This document shows, piece after piece, positions 7,974 to 17,372 of a stretch of 64,000 nt of DNA (position 1 is the first letter of the stretch; each line of letters begins with the position of its first letter). The stretch covers positions 4,967,001 through 5,031,000 of the forward strand of contig NZ_CP053021.1 in NCBI RefSeq assembly GCF_013001025.1. Direction: 5' to 3'. The position numbers and the translations under genes were made by a program. Origin of the DNA: Sphingobium yanoikuyae (lineage in GTDB: Bacteria; Pseudomonadota; Alphaproteobacteria; Sphingomonadales; Sphingomonadaceae). The notes under the pieces were generated by a model. It saw nothing but the letters and a program-made list of their open reading frames with translations. It did not search any database and was not told the origin of the DNA.

Positions 7974-10018
7974 GGCGTCGTGACCAGTTGCGCGGGAATC
8001 TCGCGCGCGGTCGGTGCGGTAAAGCGCCGGGCAGCGATACAGGTGCGGATGGTGAAGACCAGCAATGCCAGCACCACCGCCAGGAAGATGGCGACCAGCC
8101 CGGCATCGACATAATCGTTGAACAGGATCTGGCGCATTTCCGCCATCGACTTGGCCGGCGCCAGAACCTCGCCCTTGTCCAGCGCCGCGCTATATTTGGC
8201 GGCATGGGCCAGGAAGCCGACCTTCGCATCGGCCGAAAACAGCTTCAAGAAGCCGGCCGACAGCGTGCAGATCAGCAGCCAGGCGGCGGGCACCATCGTC
8301 ACCCAGGCGAAGCGGTCGCGCTTCATCCGGAACAGCACGGCGGTCCCCAGCATCAGCGCGATCGCGGCCAGCATCTGGTTGGAGATGCCGAACACCGGCC
8401 ATAGCGTGTTCACCCCGCCCAGCGGATCGGTGACGCCCTGATAGAGGAAAAAGCCCCAGGCCGCGACGCACAGGCCCGTGGCGATGAAGCCGGGCAACTG
8501 GCTCTTGCTGTCCTTGAAGCTCGGCACGGCGAGCGCGATCAGATCCTGCAGCATGAAGCGGCCGGCGCGGGTGCCGGCATCGACGGCGGTCAGGATGAAC
8601 AGCGCCTCGAACAATATGGCGAAATGATACCAGAAGGCCTTCATCGCCGGGCCGCCGAACACATGGCTGAAGATTTCCGCCATCGCCACGGCCAGCGTCG
8701 GTGCGCCGCCGGCCCGGCTGATGATCGTATGTTCGCCGACATCCTTTGCCGTCTGGACGATGAGGTCCGGACTGATCGGAAAGCCCATGGCGGTGACGGC
8801 GGCGGACACGCTGGCGGGGTCGGTGCCGATCATAGCGGCCGGGCTGTTCATCGTGAAATAGATGCCCGGATCCAGGATCGACGCGCCGACCAGCGCCATG
8901 ATCGCCACGAACGCCTCCATCAGCATCGCGCCATAGCCGATCAGCGGCGCGTCGCTCTCGGTCGCGATCAGCTTGGGCGTGGTGCCGCTGGCGATCAGCG
9001 CATGGAAGCCGGACACCGCGCCACAGGCGATGGTGATGAACAGGAAGGGGAAGAGGCCGCCCGACCAGACCGGCCCGCCGCCGGCGGCGAACTGGGTGAC
9101 GGCATGCATCTTCAGCGGCGGGGCCATGATGACGATGCCGATCGCCAGTGCGGCGATCGCCCCGATCTTGAGGAAGGTCGACAGATAATCGCGCGGCGCC
9201 AGCAGCAGCCACACCGGCAGCACCGACGCCACCGCGCCATAGCCGATCAATATCCAGCAGAGTTGCACGGGCGTGAAGGTGAAGATCGGCCCCCAGACCG
9301 GCGATTGCGCGATCGCCTGGCCATAGACGATCGCGGCGAGCAGGCCGACCAGGCCCAGGATCGACACTTCGCCGATGCGACCGGGCCGAATCCAGCGCGT
9401 ATAGGCGCCCATCGCCATGGCCAGTGGCACGGTGGCCGCGACGGTGAACATGCCCCAGGGGCTTTCCGCCAGCGCCTTGACCACGATCAGCGCCAGCACG
9501 GCCAGGATGATGACCATGATCATGAAGGCGCCGAACAGGGCGATGGTGCCCGCCACCTGGCCCATTTCCATGCGGATGAGTTCGCCCAGTGACTTGCCGT
9601 CGCGGCGCATGGAGATGAACAGGACCATGAAGTCCTGCACCGCGCCGGCCAGCACGACGCCGGCAATGATCCACAGCGTGCCGGGCAGATAGCCCATCTG
9701 CGCCGCCAGCACCGGCCCCACCAGCGGCCCCGCTCCGGCGATCGCCGCGAAATGATGGCCGAACAGCACGGTGCGGTCGGTCGCGACATAGTCGAGGCCA
9801 TCGGCGCGGCGGATCGCCGGGGTGGGCCGGGCCGGGTCGAGCCGCATCACCTCGCGCGCGATGAACAGCGCATAGTAACGATGGGCGACCAGGAAACAGC
9901 TGACCGATGCGACGACGATCCACAGCGCATTGACCGTTTCGCCGCGCGAGACCGCGACGACCGCCAGCGACACCGCGCCCACCAGCGCGGTCAGGATCCA
10001 TGGAATATGCCGGGTCAT
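7970..10018 (-). CDS. cstA: Carbon starvation protein CstA
   Basis: A 682-residue inner-membrane transporter with about 16-18 hydrophobic helices. Family segments include RYYALFIAREVMRLDPARPT, the TDRTVLFGHHFAAIAGAGPL block, GAVQDFMVLFISMRRDGKSL and TLWPVFGISNQMLAAIALM near the C-terminus. CstA homologues import peptides and, in better-studied relatives, pyruvate during carbon limitation. It forms an operon with the DUF466 gene. The 150-bp gap to the divergent aminotransferase gene must hold both promoters. Confidence 0.93.
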   Translation of the reverse strand: MTRHIPWILTALVGAVSLAVVAVSRGETVNALWIVVASVSCFLVAHRYYALFIAREVMRLDPARPTPAIRRADGLDYVATDRTVLFGHHFAAIAGAGPLVGPVLAAQMGYLPGTLWIIAGVVLAGAVQDFMVLFISMRRDGKSLGELIRMEMGQVAGTIALFGAFMIMVIILAVLALIVVKALAESPWGMFTVAATVPLAMAMGAYTRWIRPGRIGEVSILGLVGLLAAIVYGQAIAQSPVWGPIFTFTPVQLCWILIGYGAVASVLPVWLLLAPRDYLSTFLKIGAIAALAIGIVIMAPPLKMHAVTQFAAGGGPVWSGGLFPFLFITIACGAVSGFHALIASGTTPKLIATESDAPLIGYGAMLMEAFVAIMALVGASILDPGIYFTMNSPAAMIGTDPASVSAAVTAMGFPISPDLIVQTAKDVGEHTIISRAGGAPTLAVAMAEIFSHVFGGPAMKAFWYHFAILFEALFILTAVDAGTRAGRFMLQDLIALAVPSFKDSKSQLPGFIATGLCVAAWGFFLYQGVTDPLGGVNTLWPVFGISNQMLAAIALMLGTAVLFRMKRDRFAWVTMVPAAWLLICTLSAGFLKLFSADAKVGFLAHAAKYSAALDKGEVLAPAKSMAEMRQILFNDYVDAGLVAIFLAVVLALLVFTIRTCIAARRFTAPTAREIPAQLVTTP

Positions 10019-10169
10019 CGCTCTCTCAACGGTTCGGGATAGGGATTGGGCGCCACACTAGGCCGCTCCCCCCGAAAGACAACCGCCAGTCTGGGTTAGG
10101 CGCCTGTCGGGATTAGGGGATTCGGTCGCGCTCGTTCGTCCATCGGGTGAACAGGGCAGGAGGCATCGC

Positions 10170-11408
10170 ATGACCGACCGGAGCAAGGACGTTTCGCGCA
10201 GGGGCTTGTTGCAGGCGGCGGCGGTCGTGGGGGCGGCACTGCCGCTGGCGGCGCGGGGCGCGACAACGGGCAATGCGATGCGCGACCAGTTGCTGCTGGC
10301 GCCCGACATCCATTATTTCAACGCCGCCAATATCGGCCCGGCCTTCCGCAGCGCGATCGCCGCGCATGAGCGCGAGACGCAGGCGTTCCAGGCCAATCCC
10401 TCGCCTCAATATCGCACCAGATATCCGGCAGCCGCCGATGCCCTGCGCGCGCGCCTGGGCAAGCGGATGAACGTCAGTGCGCAGGAAATCGCGCTGGTCC
10501 GCAACAGCAGCGAGGCGAACACGGTCGCCGTGCGCGGCCTGGCACTCAAGGCCGGGGACGAGGTGATCCTGACCGACCACAACCATCCCTCGACCCTGGA
10601 GACATGGAAGCTGCGCGCCGCGCGCGAGGGGCTGGTGCTCAAGATTTTGCCGGTGCCGGTCTATGCGACCTCGGCCCAGACGGTGGTCGATCTGTTTGCC
10701 GCCGCCATCACGCCGCGCACCCGCGCCATCTTCCTGTCGCACATGTCGAACGTCACCGGCATGATCTTCCCGCTGGCGCAGATCGCCCAGTTGACCCGGC
10801 CCAAGGGCATCTGGCTGCATGGCGATGGCGCCCAGACCTTCGGCTGGCTGCGGCTCGACCTGCCGGCGCTCGGCGTCGATTCCTATTCGGGCAGCACCCA
10901 TAAATGGATGATGGGTCCGCTGGAGGGCGGCATCCTCTATGTCCGGCGCGAAGGCCAGGCACAGCTTCAGCCGATCATGCTCAGCCATGGCTATTGGCTG
11001 ACCGATGAGAAGAATCTGGATACCGCGCAAAAATATGAGATTCTTGGCCAGCGCGACGATCCCAAGCTGATCGCGATCGACGCGACGCTCGATGCGCTGG
11101 ATGCGATCGGCGAGGCGGAAGTCGAGCGGCGCGCCTTCGCCATCGGCGACCAGATGCGCGACATGGTGCTGCGCCTGCCCGGCGCGAAGCTGGTCGGCAC
11201 GGCCACCAAGGGGCTGACCGGCCCGGTCATCACCCCGACCTTCGCCGGCAAGGATGTGCTGGCGATCCGCGACCATCTGTGGACCCAGGGCAAGGTGGTG
11301 GTCGCGCCGTCGAAGGCCGACGGCAAGCCGACCATCCGCTTCTCGCCCCATATCTACAACAGTGCCGACGAGATCGCCCTGATCGCCGACCTGCTGGCGA
11401 AGGCCTGA
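10170..11408 (+). CDS. Tat-exported class V aminotransferase (isopenicillin-N epimerase-like)
   Basis: A 412-residue PLP enzyme of fold type I. The PLP-binding Lys is in SYSGSTHKWMMGPLEGG (about residue 248), the cofactor Asp/His region in GIWLHGDGAQTFGW, and TDHNHPSTLETWKLRA forms the substrate-side loop. The N-terminus DVSRRGLLQAAAVVGAALPL is a twin-arginine signal, so the folded holoenzyme is probably exported. Relatives are annotated as isopenicillin-N epimerase-like or cysteine desulfurase-like; the substrate cannot be read from sequence. An AGGAGG-type site precedes the ATG. A periplasmic location is unusual for this class. Confidence 0.85.
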   Translation: MTDRSKDVSRRGLLQAAAVVGAALPLAARGATTGNAMRDQLLLAPDIHYFNAANIGPAFRSAIAAHERETQAFQANPSPQYRTRYPAAADALRARLGKRMNVSAQEIALVRNSSEANTVAVRGLALKAGDEVILTDHNHPSTLETWKLRAAREGLVLKILPVPVYATSAQTVVDLFAAAITPRTRAIFLSHMSNVTGMIFPLAQIAQLTRPKGIWLHGDGAQTFGWLRLDLPALGVDSYSGSTHKWMMGPLEGGILYVRREGQAQLQPIMLSHGYWLTDEKNLDTAQKYEILGQRDDPKLIAIDATLDALDAIGEAEVERRAFAIGDQMRDMVLRLPGAKLVGTATKGLTGPVITPTFAGKDVLAIRDHLWTQGKVVVAPSKADGKPTIRFSPHIYNSADEIALIADLLAKA

Positions 11409-11411
11409 CCG

Positions 11412-11735
11412 CTATCGTCGGCGGAATGGCCAGTCGATTACCGCCCCGGCCCAGAGTGCCCACCAGATGATCACCGGCTGCAGCGTCAGCCGGGGGCCAT
11501 GATACCACCAGCTCAGATGCACCCCGCCCAGCGCTATGTCATGCAGGGCATGGTTGAAATTGGCCGGCCAGACGCACAGCGCATAGAGAGCGAGGCCTAT
11601 CGCGGCGGCGCGGCGCGTGGCCGGCAACATCAGCCCGACGGCACCGGCCAGTTCGGCGATACCGGTCAGCGCGACGACGATCTGCGGCTCCGGCACCCAA
11701 TGCGGCGTGATTGCCACGAAACCGGCCGGTCGCAT
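11412..11735 (-). CDS. DoxX-like membrane protein, start uncertain
   Basis: The frame reads GFVAITPHWVPEPQIVVALT, then GIAELAGAVGLMLP and WPANFNHALHDIALGG, typical of small four-helix DoxX-like quinone-linked membrane proteins. From the ATG at 11735 it has 107 residues but lacks the expected first helix. The same frame continues upstream without a stop for 30 codons (to 11825) and encodes that helix (AIVRIGLALAYAIAGAAHL), yet contains no ATG, GTG or TTG. The upstream part overlaps the end of the PNPOx-like gene. A rare start codon, coupled re-initiation or N-terminal loss are all possible. Confidence 0.6.
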   Translation of the reverse strand: MRPAGFVAITPHWVPEPQIVVALTGIAELAGAVGLMLPATRRAAAIGLALYALCVWPANFNHALHDIALGGVHLSWWYHGPRLTLQPVIIWWALWAGAVIDWPFRRR

Positions 11736-11806
11736 CAGATGCGCCGCGCCCGCAATCGCATAGGCCAGTGCCAGCCCGATTCGGACAATGGCGCGCGCGG
11801 TAACGG

Positions 11807-12241
11807 CTACAGCTCCAACTCGCCTTCATCCTCGCCGTCCCAATAATGGGCGCGTTCGGCATGAACCTTGATCATCACCAGGCCGGGCGTATCGGCGCCT
11901 TGCGCGAACCAGCGCTCCAGATCCGGATTCCAATGCGCTTCAAAGGCGCTGCGATCGCGGATCAGATCGGCGCGGCCCTCGACCGCGATGAACAGGGGGC
12001 GCTGCCCGAGCAGGCCGCCCTTGCCATGGAAGGACAGGCCGACCCGTGGATCGCGCTCGATATCCTTCACCATCAGCGTGTCTTCGGTCGTGAAATAATA
12101 GCTGTCGCCGCCATAGGCGACGTCCTGGTTGTTGCTCATCGGCCGGGCGCCGATCTGGCCATCCTCGGTATGGGTGGACAGCATCGCGAAATCGATCTGC
12201 TGCATCTTGTCTGCCAGGGTGGCGATGGTCTGCTGGGCCAT
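11807..12241 (-). CDS. Pyridoxamine 5'-phosphate oxidase-like stress protein
   Basis: A 144-residue protein of the general-stress-protein-26 type (split-barrel flavin-binding fold). Diagnostic segments are FAMLSTHTEDGQIGARPMSN, YYFTTEDTLMVKDIERDPRV, GLLGQRPLFIAVEGRADLI and the C-terminal AHYWDGEDEGELEL. These proteins probably bind FMN, FAD or F420-like cofactors; no substrate is known for this subgroup. A close paralogue is encoded at 57454-57897 on the genomic island. The downstream DoxX-like frame overlaps its 3' end. Confidence 0.85.
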   Translation of the reverse strand: MAQQTIATLADKMQQIDFAMLSTHTEDGQIGARPMSNNQDVAYGGDSYYFTTEDTLMVKDIERDPRVGLSFHGKGGLLGQRPLFIAVEGRADLIRDRSAFEAHWNPDLERWFAQGADTPGLVMIKVHAERAHYWDGEDEGELEL

Positions 12242-12360
12242 GGTCGCTCTCCTCTTCTGCCCGGTTCAACGCTGACAGAGCGGATTCGGATGCGTCGGAT
12301 TCGTCAGGAGGATGAAAAGAACATATAGTGAACATAAATCCGATTCGGAGGATGTTCGCC

Positions 12361-12912
12361 ATGCTTGCCCGCACGCCGTCGCTCTATCGCCTGATCGTGG
12401 CGCTAAAGCCGCCGACCCGCATCACGCGGCAGATCGACCATTTTGCCGAGACGCTGGCGCCCGATGCCCATCGTATCCTGCCGGCGCACCAGCATATCAC
12501 GCTGGGGATTACCGACGACTGGCCGGATTATCCCTATGCACTGGTGAAGGCGATGCACCGCAGCTTCACCGGCATCCTGGCCGATCCTTTCGATCTGTCG
12601 CTGGATCAGTTGAGCGAGGGTGGCCGATCGGCCGCGCTGCGGCCGGCGCATGCGCTGCCGCCGCTCCGGGAATTGCAGCGCAAGGTGGCGCTGGCGATGA
12701 AGCGGGCAGGGGTGGGCGCCCGTCCGGGCTGGAGCTTCAACCCGCACCAGACGCTCTATTATCGCGACAGTGCCCCGGCCACCCAGCGGATCAGCGGCTT
12801 CCACTGGCGGGTGGAGGATTTCGTGCTGCTATGCAGCCATGTCGGCCGCACCCATCATGAGCTGCTGGGGCGATGGCTACTGCGCGGCAGCGGCCAATAT
12901 AGCCTGTTCTGA
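12361..12912 (+). CDS. 2'-5' RNA ligase / 2H phosphoesterase family protein
   Basis: About 183 residues with the paired His-x-Thr-type motifs of 2H phosphoesterases: HITLGIT near residue 47 and HQTLYYRD near 135. The N-terminus SLYRLIVALKPPTRITRQID is family-like. Such enzymes open cyclic phosphodiesters or act as RNA ligases; the physiological substrate is unknown. The ATG at 12361 is preferred because GGAGG at 12347-12351 is nine bases upstream; an upstream GTG at 12328 in the same frame is a weaker alternative. It is divergent from the PNPOx-like gene. Confidence 0.8.
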   Translation: MLARTPSLYRLIVALKPPTRITRQIDHFAETLAPDAHRILPAHQHITLGITDDWPDYPYALVKAMHRSFTGILADPFDLSLDQLSEGGRSAALRPAHALPPLRELQRKVALAMKRAGVGARPGWSFNPHQTLYYRDSAPATQRISGFHWRVEDFVLLCSHVGRTHHELLGRWLLRGSGQYSLF

Positions 12913-12918
12913 AGGCGC

Positions 12919-13221
12919 TCAGCGCTTGCGCACGAATTCCGCGCGCAGCACCAGCCCCTTGATGCCGTCATAGCGGCAGTCGATTTCCTGCGCGTCGCCG
13001 GTCAGGCGGATCGACTTGATCAGCGTGCCGCGCTTCAGCGTCTGGCCGGCGCCCTTGACCACCAGATCCTTGATCAGCGTCACCTGGTCGCCATCGGCCA
13101 GCAGATTGCCGACCGAATCGCGCACTTCCACGGCATCGCCGGCGTCGGCCCTGGCGGCGGCATCCGCCGCGCTGATCCATTCGCCGCTCGCCTCGTCATA
13201 GACATAGTCATCGTCGCTCAT
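12919..13221 (-). CDS. PhnA/YjdM-type zinc-ribbon-less domain protein
   Basis: A 100-residue protein matching the C-terminal PhnA domain (alkylphosphonate-utilisation-named, now YjdM): VEVRDSVGNLLADGDQVTLI, KDLVVKGAGQTLKRGT and a basic end VLRAEFVRKR. The N-terminal zinc ribbon found in longer members is replaced by an acidic segment MSDDDYVYDEASGEWISAAD. Despite the historical name a direct phosphonate role is doubtful. It lies four bases from the stop of engB on the same strand, upstream in position but downstream in transcription. Confidence 0.8.
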   Translation of the reverse strand: MSDDDYVYDEASGEWISAADAAARADAGDAVEVRDSVGNLLADGDQVTLIKDLVVKGAGQTLKRGTLIKSIRLTGDAQEIDCRYDGIKGLVLRAEFVRKR

Positions 13222-13225
13222 CGGC

Positions 13226-13873
13226 TTATCCCTGGCTTACGGCTTCGAGCACGGCGGCGCGCAGCTCGGGAATGCCCATGCCCTTTTCGCTCGACGTGGC
13301 GATGATCTCTGGATGGGCGGCCGGGCGCTTGCGGATCGCATCGGCGGTGCGCTGCGTCACGGCGACCAGTTCGCTCGCCTTGATCTTGTCGCTCTTGGTC
13401 AGGACGATGCGATAGCTGACCGCCGCGCCGTCGAGCATGTCCAGCATGTCGGTGTCGACATCCTTGATGCCATGGCGGCTGTCGATCAGCACCAGCGCAC
13501 GCTTGAGCGCCGCGCGTCCGCGCAGATAGTCGTTCACCAGGAACCGCCACTTCTTGACCAGATCCTTGGGCGCCTTGGCATAGCCATAGCCCGGCATGTC
13601 GACCAGGCGGAAGCGCAGCGGATCGCCGACGTCGAAGAAGTTGAGTTCCTGCGTCCGGCCCGGCGTGTTCGACGTGCGAGCGAGGCCATTGCGGTTGGTC
13701 AGCGCGTTCAGCAGCGACGATTTGCCGACATTGGATCGGCCGGCAAAGGCGACCTCGTTCACCGCCATGTCGGGCAGATAGTCGAGCGTCGGCGCGGATT
13801 TGAGGAAGCTGATCGGCCCGGAAAACAGCTTGCGGGCTTCCTCGATCAGGGCGGTGTTGTCGTCTTCTGTCAT
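13226..13873 (-). CDS. engB: Ribosome biogenesis GTPase EngB (YihA/YsxC)
   Basis: A 215-residue TRAFAC GTPase needed for large-subunit assembly. G1 is [17 protein letters not shown]3 is [12 protein letters not shown]4 is VLTKSDK, and the switch I region has [16 protein letters not shown]. The ATG at 13873 fits the usual length; the longer frame to 14248 runs antisense through the yidC 3' end and is rejected. A strong hairpin lies only eight bases before the start (13881-13906) and includes the G-rich stretch that would serve as ribosome-binding site. The order rpmH-rnpA-yidD-yidC-engB is the common alphaproteobacterial arrangement. Confidence 0.95.
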   Translation of the reverse strand: MTEDDNTALIEEARKLFSGPISFLKSAPTLDYLPDMAVNEVAFAGRSNVGKSSLLNALTNRNGLARTSNTPGRTQELNFFDVGDPLRFRLVDMPGYGYAKAPKDLVKKWRFLVNDYLRGRAALKRALVLIDSRHGIKDVDTDMLDMLDGAAVSYRIVLTKSDKIKASELVAVTQRTADAIRKRPAAHPEIIATSSEKGMGIPELRAAVLEAVSQG

Positions 13874-13880
13874 ATCGAAA

Positions 13881-13906
13881 AAATCCCCCCCTTTCGGGGA
13901 GGATTT
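13881..13906 (-). terminator. Terminator-like hairpin between yidC and engB
   Basis: On the minus strand AAATCC-tCCCC-gaaag-GGGG-GGATTT forms a near-perfect stem followed by a T-run. It follows the yidC stop (13915) and precedes the engB ATG (13873). It may end yidC transcripts or attenuate engB, since the stem also holds the only G-rich candidate ribosome-binding sequence for engB. Confidence 0.6.
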
Positions 13907-13914
13907 CCTTTTCC

Positions 13915-15621
13915 TTACTTGGTGGCCGTCGCGGTGTTCAGCACGGGGTGGCGCTTGTACAGCCACCATTGCTGCGCCATCGACAGGCAGTTGTTGGTGA
14001 TCCAGTAGACCAGCAGGCCGGCGGCGAACGGCGCCATGATGAACATCATCATCCACGGCATGATCGCGAACACCTGCTGCTGCATCGGGTCCATCTGGGC
14101 CGGGTTCAGCTTGAACTGCAGCCACATCGAAATGCCCAGCAGCAGCGCCAGCACACCGATCGCCAGGAAGGAGGGCGGGGTGAAGGGCAGCAGGCCGAAC
14201 AGGTTGAGGATATGCAGCGGGTCGGGCGCGGACAGATCCTTGATCCACAGCACGAAGGGCTGGTGGCGCATTTCGATCGTCAGCTGCAGCACCTTGTAGA
14301 GCGCGAAGAAGATCGGGATCTGGATGAAGATGGGCAGGCAGCCGGCCAGCGGATTGACCTTCTCCTGCTTGTACAGCTCCATCATCTTCTGCTGCAGCTG
14401 CTGCTTGTCGTCCTTATATTTCTCCTGCAGCGCCTTCATCTTGGGCTGCACCGCGCGCATCGCCGCCATGCTGGCGAACTGGCGCTGGGCGACCGGGAAC
14501 ATCAGGGCGCGGACGCAGAAGGTCAGGCAGATGATGGCGACGCCGAAATTGCCGAGCGTCTCGAACAGCCAGTGCAGCAGCGCGAAGATCGGCTGCTCGA
14601 ACCAGTAGAACCAGCCCCAGTCGATCGCGCGGTCGAACAGCGGCACGCCGGCACGCTCATAGGCCTGCAGCGTTTTCACTTCCTTCGCGCCCACGAACAG
14701 CCGGTTGGTCTGGGTCATCGCCTTGCCGGGAGCCAGCATGACCGGCGCCAGCGCGATGTCGGTCTGGAACTGGGTGCCTGCACCCTTGCGCATCTGACCG
14801 GTGAAGGCGTCCTTCTGGTCGGGGATCAGCGCCGACAGCCAATATTTGTCGGTGAAGCCGATCCAGCCGCCGGTCGACTGGAAGCTCTGGCTGGCCGGAC
14901 CCTTTTCCAGATCCTTGTAGTTCACGTCATAATTGGCCGCGCCGTTAAACACGCCCATCGGGCCGACATGGATGGTCCAGGTGTCGGGATCGGCCGAGGG
15001 GGCGGCACGGCTGACATAGCCATAGGATTTGACCGCGATCGCGCCGGTGCCGCTGTTCGACACCTTCTGCGCGGCGGAAATCATGTAATTTTCGTCGATC
15101 GCATAGCGGATCTCGAAATTCTGGCCCGCGCCATTGTTCCAGCTCAGCGTGACCGGGCTGGTGGGGGTCAGTTCGGTGCCGCTGGCGGTCCAGACGGTGT
15201 TGGCGTCGGGGGTCTTGATGCCCTCGCCCTGCCAGCCGAAGCCGGCGAAATAGGCGTCCTTGGTGCCGCTCGGGCTATAGAGGCGGATCGCCGGCGAATC
15301 CTTGGCGATCGTCTCCTTGTAGGTCGGCAGCACGATATCATCGATGCGCGCCCCCTTCAGGTTGATGGAGCCTATGATCTTGGGCGTGCGGATGGCGACG
15401 CGCGGCGTTTCCTTCAGCACCAGCGCGCGATCGCGGATCGCGGTCGATGCATCCTGCGCCGGGGCCTCGCCCGCCGGGGTCAGCGGGGTGGTCTTGCCGC
15501 CCTCGATCTTCGTCGCGGGCGGATTGGCCGCCGGGAAGAAATGTTCGGAGATATAGGGCCAGCCGAACAGGATCGCGGCGGTCAGCAGCACCGCCAGAAT
15601 GATATTCTTCTTGTCGTCCAC
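13915..15621 (-). CDS. yidC: Membrane protein insertase YidC
   Basis: A 568-residue inner-membrane insertase working with or without SecYEG. The N-terminal helix [20 protein letters not shown] is followed by the periplasmic P1 beta-domain (about residues 60-350). The conserved core of five helices starts near [20 protein letters not shown] and includes [40 protein letters not shown] with the family Arg upstream in the first core helix region, and [20 protein letters not shown]. It sits 35 bp after yidD in the classic order. Length is normal for the alphaproteobacterial form. Confidence 0.96.
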   Translation of the reverse strand: MDDKKNIILAVLLTAAILFGWPYISEHFFPAANPPATKIEGGKTTPLTPAGEAPAQDASTAIRDRALVLKETPRVAIRTPKIIGSINLKGARIDDIVLPTYKETIAKDSPAIRLYSPSGTKDAYFAGFGWQGEGIKTPDANTVWTASGTELTPTSPVTLSWNNGAGQNFEIRYAIDENYMISAAQKVSNSGTGAIAVKSYGYVSRAAPSADPDTWTIHVGPMGVFNGAANYDVNYKDLEKGPASQSFQSTGGWIGFTDKYWLSALIPDQKDAFTGQMRKGAGTQFQTDIALAPVMLAPGKAMTQTNRLFVGAKEVKTLQAYERAGVPLFDRAIDWGWFYWFEQPIFALLHWLFETLGNFGVAIICLTFCVRALMFPVAQRQFASMAAMRAVQPKMKALQEKYKDDKQQLQQKMMELYKQEKVNPLAGCLPIFIQIPIFFALYKVLQLTIEMRHQPFVLWIKDLSAPDPLHILNLFGLLPFTPPSFLAIGVLALLLGISMWLQFKLNPAQMDPMQQQVFAIMPWMMMFIMAPFAAGLLVYWITNNCLSMAQQWWLYKRHPVLNTATATK

Positions 15622-15656
15622 GCTATTCGGCTCCGCCGTCTATACTCGTCAATGTC

Positions 15657-15869
15657 TCAGGGGACCGGGTCATAGCCCGAACCACCCCATGGGTGGCAAC
15701 GCATTAGCCGCTTGAACCCCAGCCAGCTACCCTTGATCGCACCATATTTGCCGACGGCCTGGATCGCATATTCCGAACAGGAGGGGGCATAGCGACAGGT
15801 GGGGGGGAGGATGCGGGACGGACCCAGCTGCCAGGCGCGCGCGATCAGGATCAGCAGCCGGGCAATCAT
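15657..15869 (-). CDS. yidD: Membrane protein insertion efficiency factor YidD
   Basis: A 70-residue protein with an amphipathic N-terminus and the diagnostic PPTCRYAPSCSEYAIQAVGK and LMRCHPWGGSGYDPVP. It is thought to bind the inner membrane and help YidC-dependent insertion. The start overlaps the rnpA stop by four bases (15866-15869), the typical coupled arrangement, and yidC follows 35 bp later. Confidence 0.95.
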   Translation of the reverse strand: MIARLLILIARAWQLGPSRILPPTCRYAPSCSEYAIQAVGKYGAIKGSWLGFKRLMRCHPWGGSGYDPVP

Positions 15870-16267
15870 GCCGGCTGGCCGGTCTTCGCGGCTGGGGGCG
15901 CGGGTCGGGAATCGCCCTTGCGGCGGGGCGGGCGGCCCTGGCCTTCGGGGCGGGTCAATATCTTGCCCAGCGCCTTTTCCAGTTCGCCGCGCAGCAGCGC
16001 GAAGTCGCGCTCCACGCCTTCGGCACGGCCGATTAGCACATGGTCGGCACCAGCCACACCATGCACAGGCAGCAGTTCGCGTGCCAGGACGCGAAAACGG
16101 CGCTTCATCCGATTGCGGATGACAGCGCCGCCTATCTTCTTGGTCACCGTGATGCCGATACGCATCGCCGGATCGCCATCGCCGCGCTCACGCACCAGCA
16201 GGACGAATCCCGGCATGGGCGCGCGTCGGCCCCGATTCGCCGCCAGGAAATCCGCGCGCTTGCCCAT
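15866..16267 (-). CDS. rnpA: Ribonuclease P protein component
   Basis: About 133 residues. The RNR signature is present in GITVTKKIGGAVIRNRMKRR, followed by FRVLARELLP; the N-terminal RNA-binding start is KRADFLAANRGRRA. It assists RNase P RNA in tRNA 5' maturation. The ATG at 16267 is chosen because the family begins close to this point; the frame stays open further upstream through rpmH but has no better start and no clear Shine-Dalgarno site, so translational coupling to rpmH is likely. The C-terminus is extended by a basic Pro/Arg tail. Confidence 0.9.
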   Translation of the reverse strand: MGKRADFLAANRGRRAPMPGFVLLVRERGDGDPAMRIGITVTKKIGGAVIRNRMKRRFRVLARELLPVHGVAGADHVLIGRAEGVERDFALLRGELEKALGKILTRPEGQGRPPRRKGDSRPAPPAAKTGQPA

Positions 16268-16299
16268 GATGGCAGGCGCGGCCGGCGGCGTCAGGTCGC

Positions 16300-16434
16300 T
16301 CAGGCGCTCAGGCTCTTGCGGCCGCGGGCACGACGGGCGCGCATGATGTTGCGGCCACCGGGGGTCGCCATGCGAGCGCGAAAACCGTGACGGCGCTTCC
16401 GAACCAGATTGCTCGGCTGAAAAGTGCGCTTCAT
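16300..16434 (-). CDS. rpmH: 50S ribosomal protein L34
   Basis: A 44-residue, highly basic protein: [20 protein letters not shown], then [20 protein letters not shown] and the end SLSA. This is a full-length, canonical L34. It heads the rpmH-rnpA-yidD-yidC operon, 33 bp before rnpA. The gene is too short to stand out in ORF listings; it was found by reading the minus strand upstream of rnpA. Confidence 0.97.
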   Translation of the reverse strand: MKRTFQPSNLVRKRRHGFRARMATPGGRNIMRARRARGRKSLSA

Positions 16435-16604
16435 CGTTCATTCCTCAAACAAACTAGAGAATCAGGTATGACAAAAAAGGGCCGCCACACGGGGCGACCG
16501 CAAGTCAGGGGCCGTCCGATAGGGAAAAGGGGCGGGGAAGTCAATGGCGCTGCGCCGCGCTTCCCCGCAAACCCCTGCTTGTCCCGCCCGAACCGCTCTC
16601 GGGC

Positions 16605-17372
16605 TTACTTCCCGCGGGCGCTCGTCACCGCGTCCTTGAGCGAATCATAGCCGACCGCGCCGTTCAGCACCTGGTTGCCGATGACGAAGGTCGGCGTGCC
16701 GCTCGCCTGCAGCTTCTGGGCGAGGGCGATGTTCGACTGCAACTCGGCATCATATTTGCTCGACGCCATCGCCGCTTCGGCATCGGCCTTGGTGATTCCG
16801 GCCTGGGTGGCGGCGCCGATGATCGATTCGCGAGTCACCTTGCCAGCGCCATAGAGCGCCTTGTGATAGACCATGTAGCGATTGCGTTCGGCCGCCAGCA
16901 GCGACACCTTGGCCGCGTCGGAGCTTTCCTCCGACAGGATCGGCAATTCGCGATAGACGATCTTCACCTTGGCATCGGCGCCAACCAGCTTGGCAAGGTC
17001 AGGCAGCGAGGCGCGACAATAGCCGCAGGCATAGTCGAAAAACTCGACCACGGTGACATCGGCATTGGCCGCGCCTTCCCATGCGCCGGCATAGGGCGTC
17101 TCGATCGTCTGGCGATTCGCGTCGATCGTGCCTTCCATCCGCTTGGCCTGCAGCTTCTCGATCGCCTGCGGGATGATCTCGGGATGCTCCAATATATAGT
17201 CGTGAACGATCTTTTCGATCGCGGCCTTGTCGCCGGTGGAGACGCTGCCGGGCGCCTGCACGGCAAGGGCGGTGCCGGCGGCACCAGCGATCAAGGCGAG
17301 GGCGCCCAGGGTCATCTGCATTTTCCTGTTGGATAGGGCCGCACGAAAGCTGGGCCGGGTCTGATCTGTCAT
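16605..17372 (-). CDS. DsbA/Com1-type thiol-disulfide oxidoreductase, exported
   Basis: A 255-residue protein with an N-terminal hydrophobic segment (LGALALIAGAAGTALAV, about residues 22-38), an N-terminal helical extension (AAIEKIVHDYILEHPEIIPQ) as in ScsC/Com1-like proteins, and a thioredoxin fold with the active site FFDYACGYCR and the cis-Pro loop SGTPTFVIG. It should form or isomerise disulfides in the periplasm. The ATG overlaps the stop of the upstream M48 protease gene (17369-17372), linking envelope protein quality-control functions in one operon. Confidence 0.9.
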   Translation of the reverse strand: MTDQTRPSFRAALSNRKMQMTLGALALIAGAAGTALAVQAPGSVSTGDKAAIEKIVHDYILEHPEIIPQAIEKLQAKRMEGTIDANRQTIETPYAGAWEGAANADVTVVEFFDYACGYCRASLPDLAKLVGADAKVKIVYRELPILSEESSDAAKVSLLAAERNRYMVYHKALYGAGKVTRESIIGAATQAGITKADAEAAMASSKYDAELQSNIALAQKLQASGTPTFVIGNQVLNGAVGYDSLKDAVTSARGK

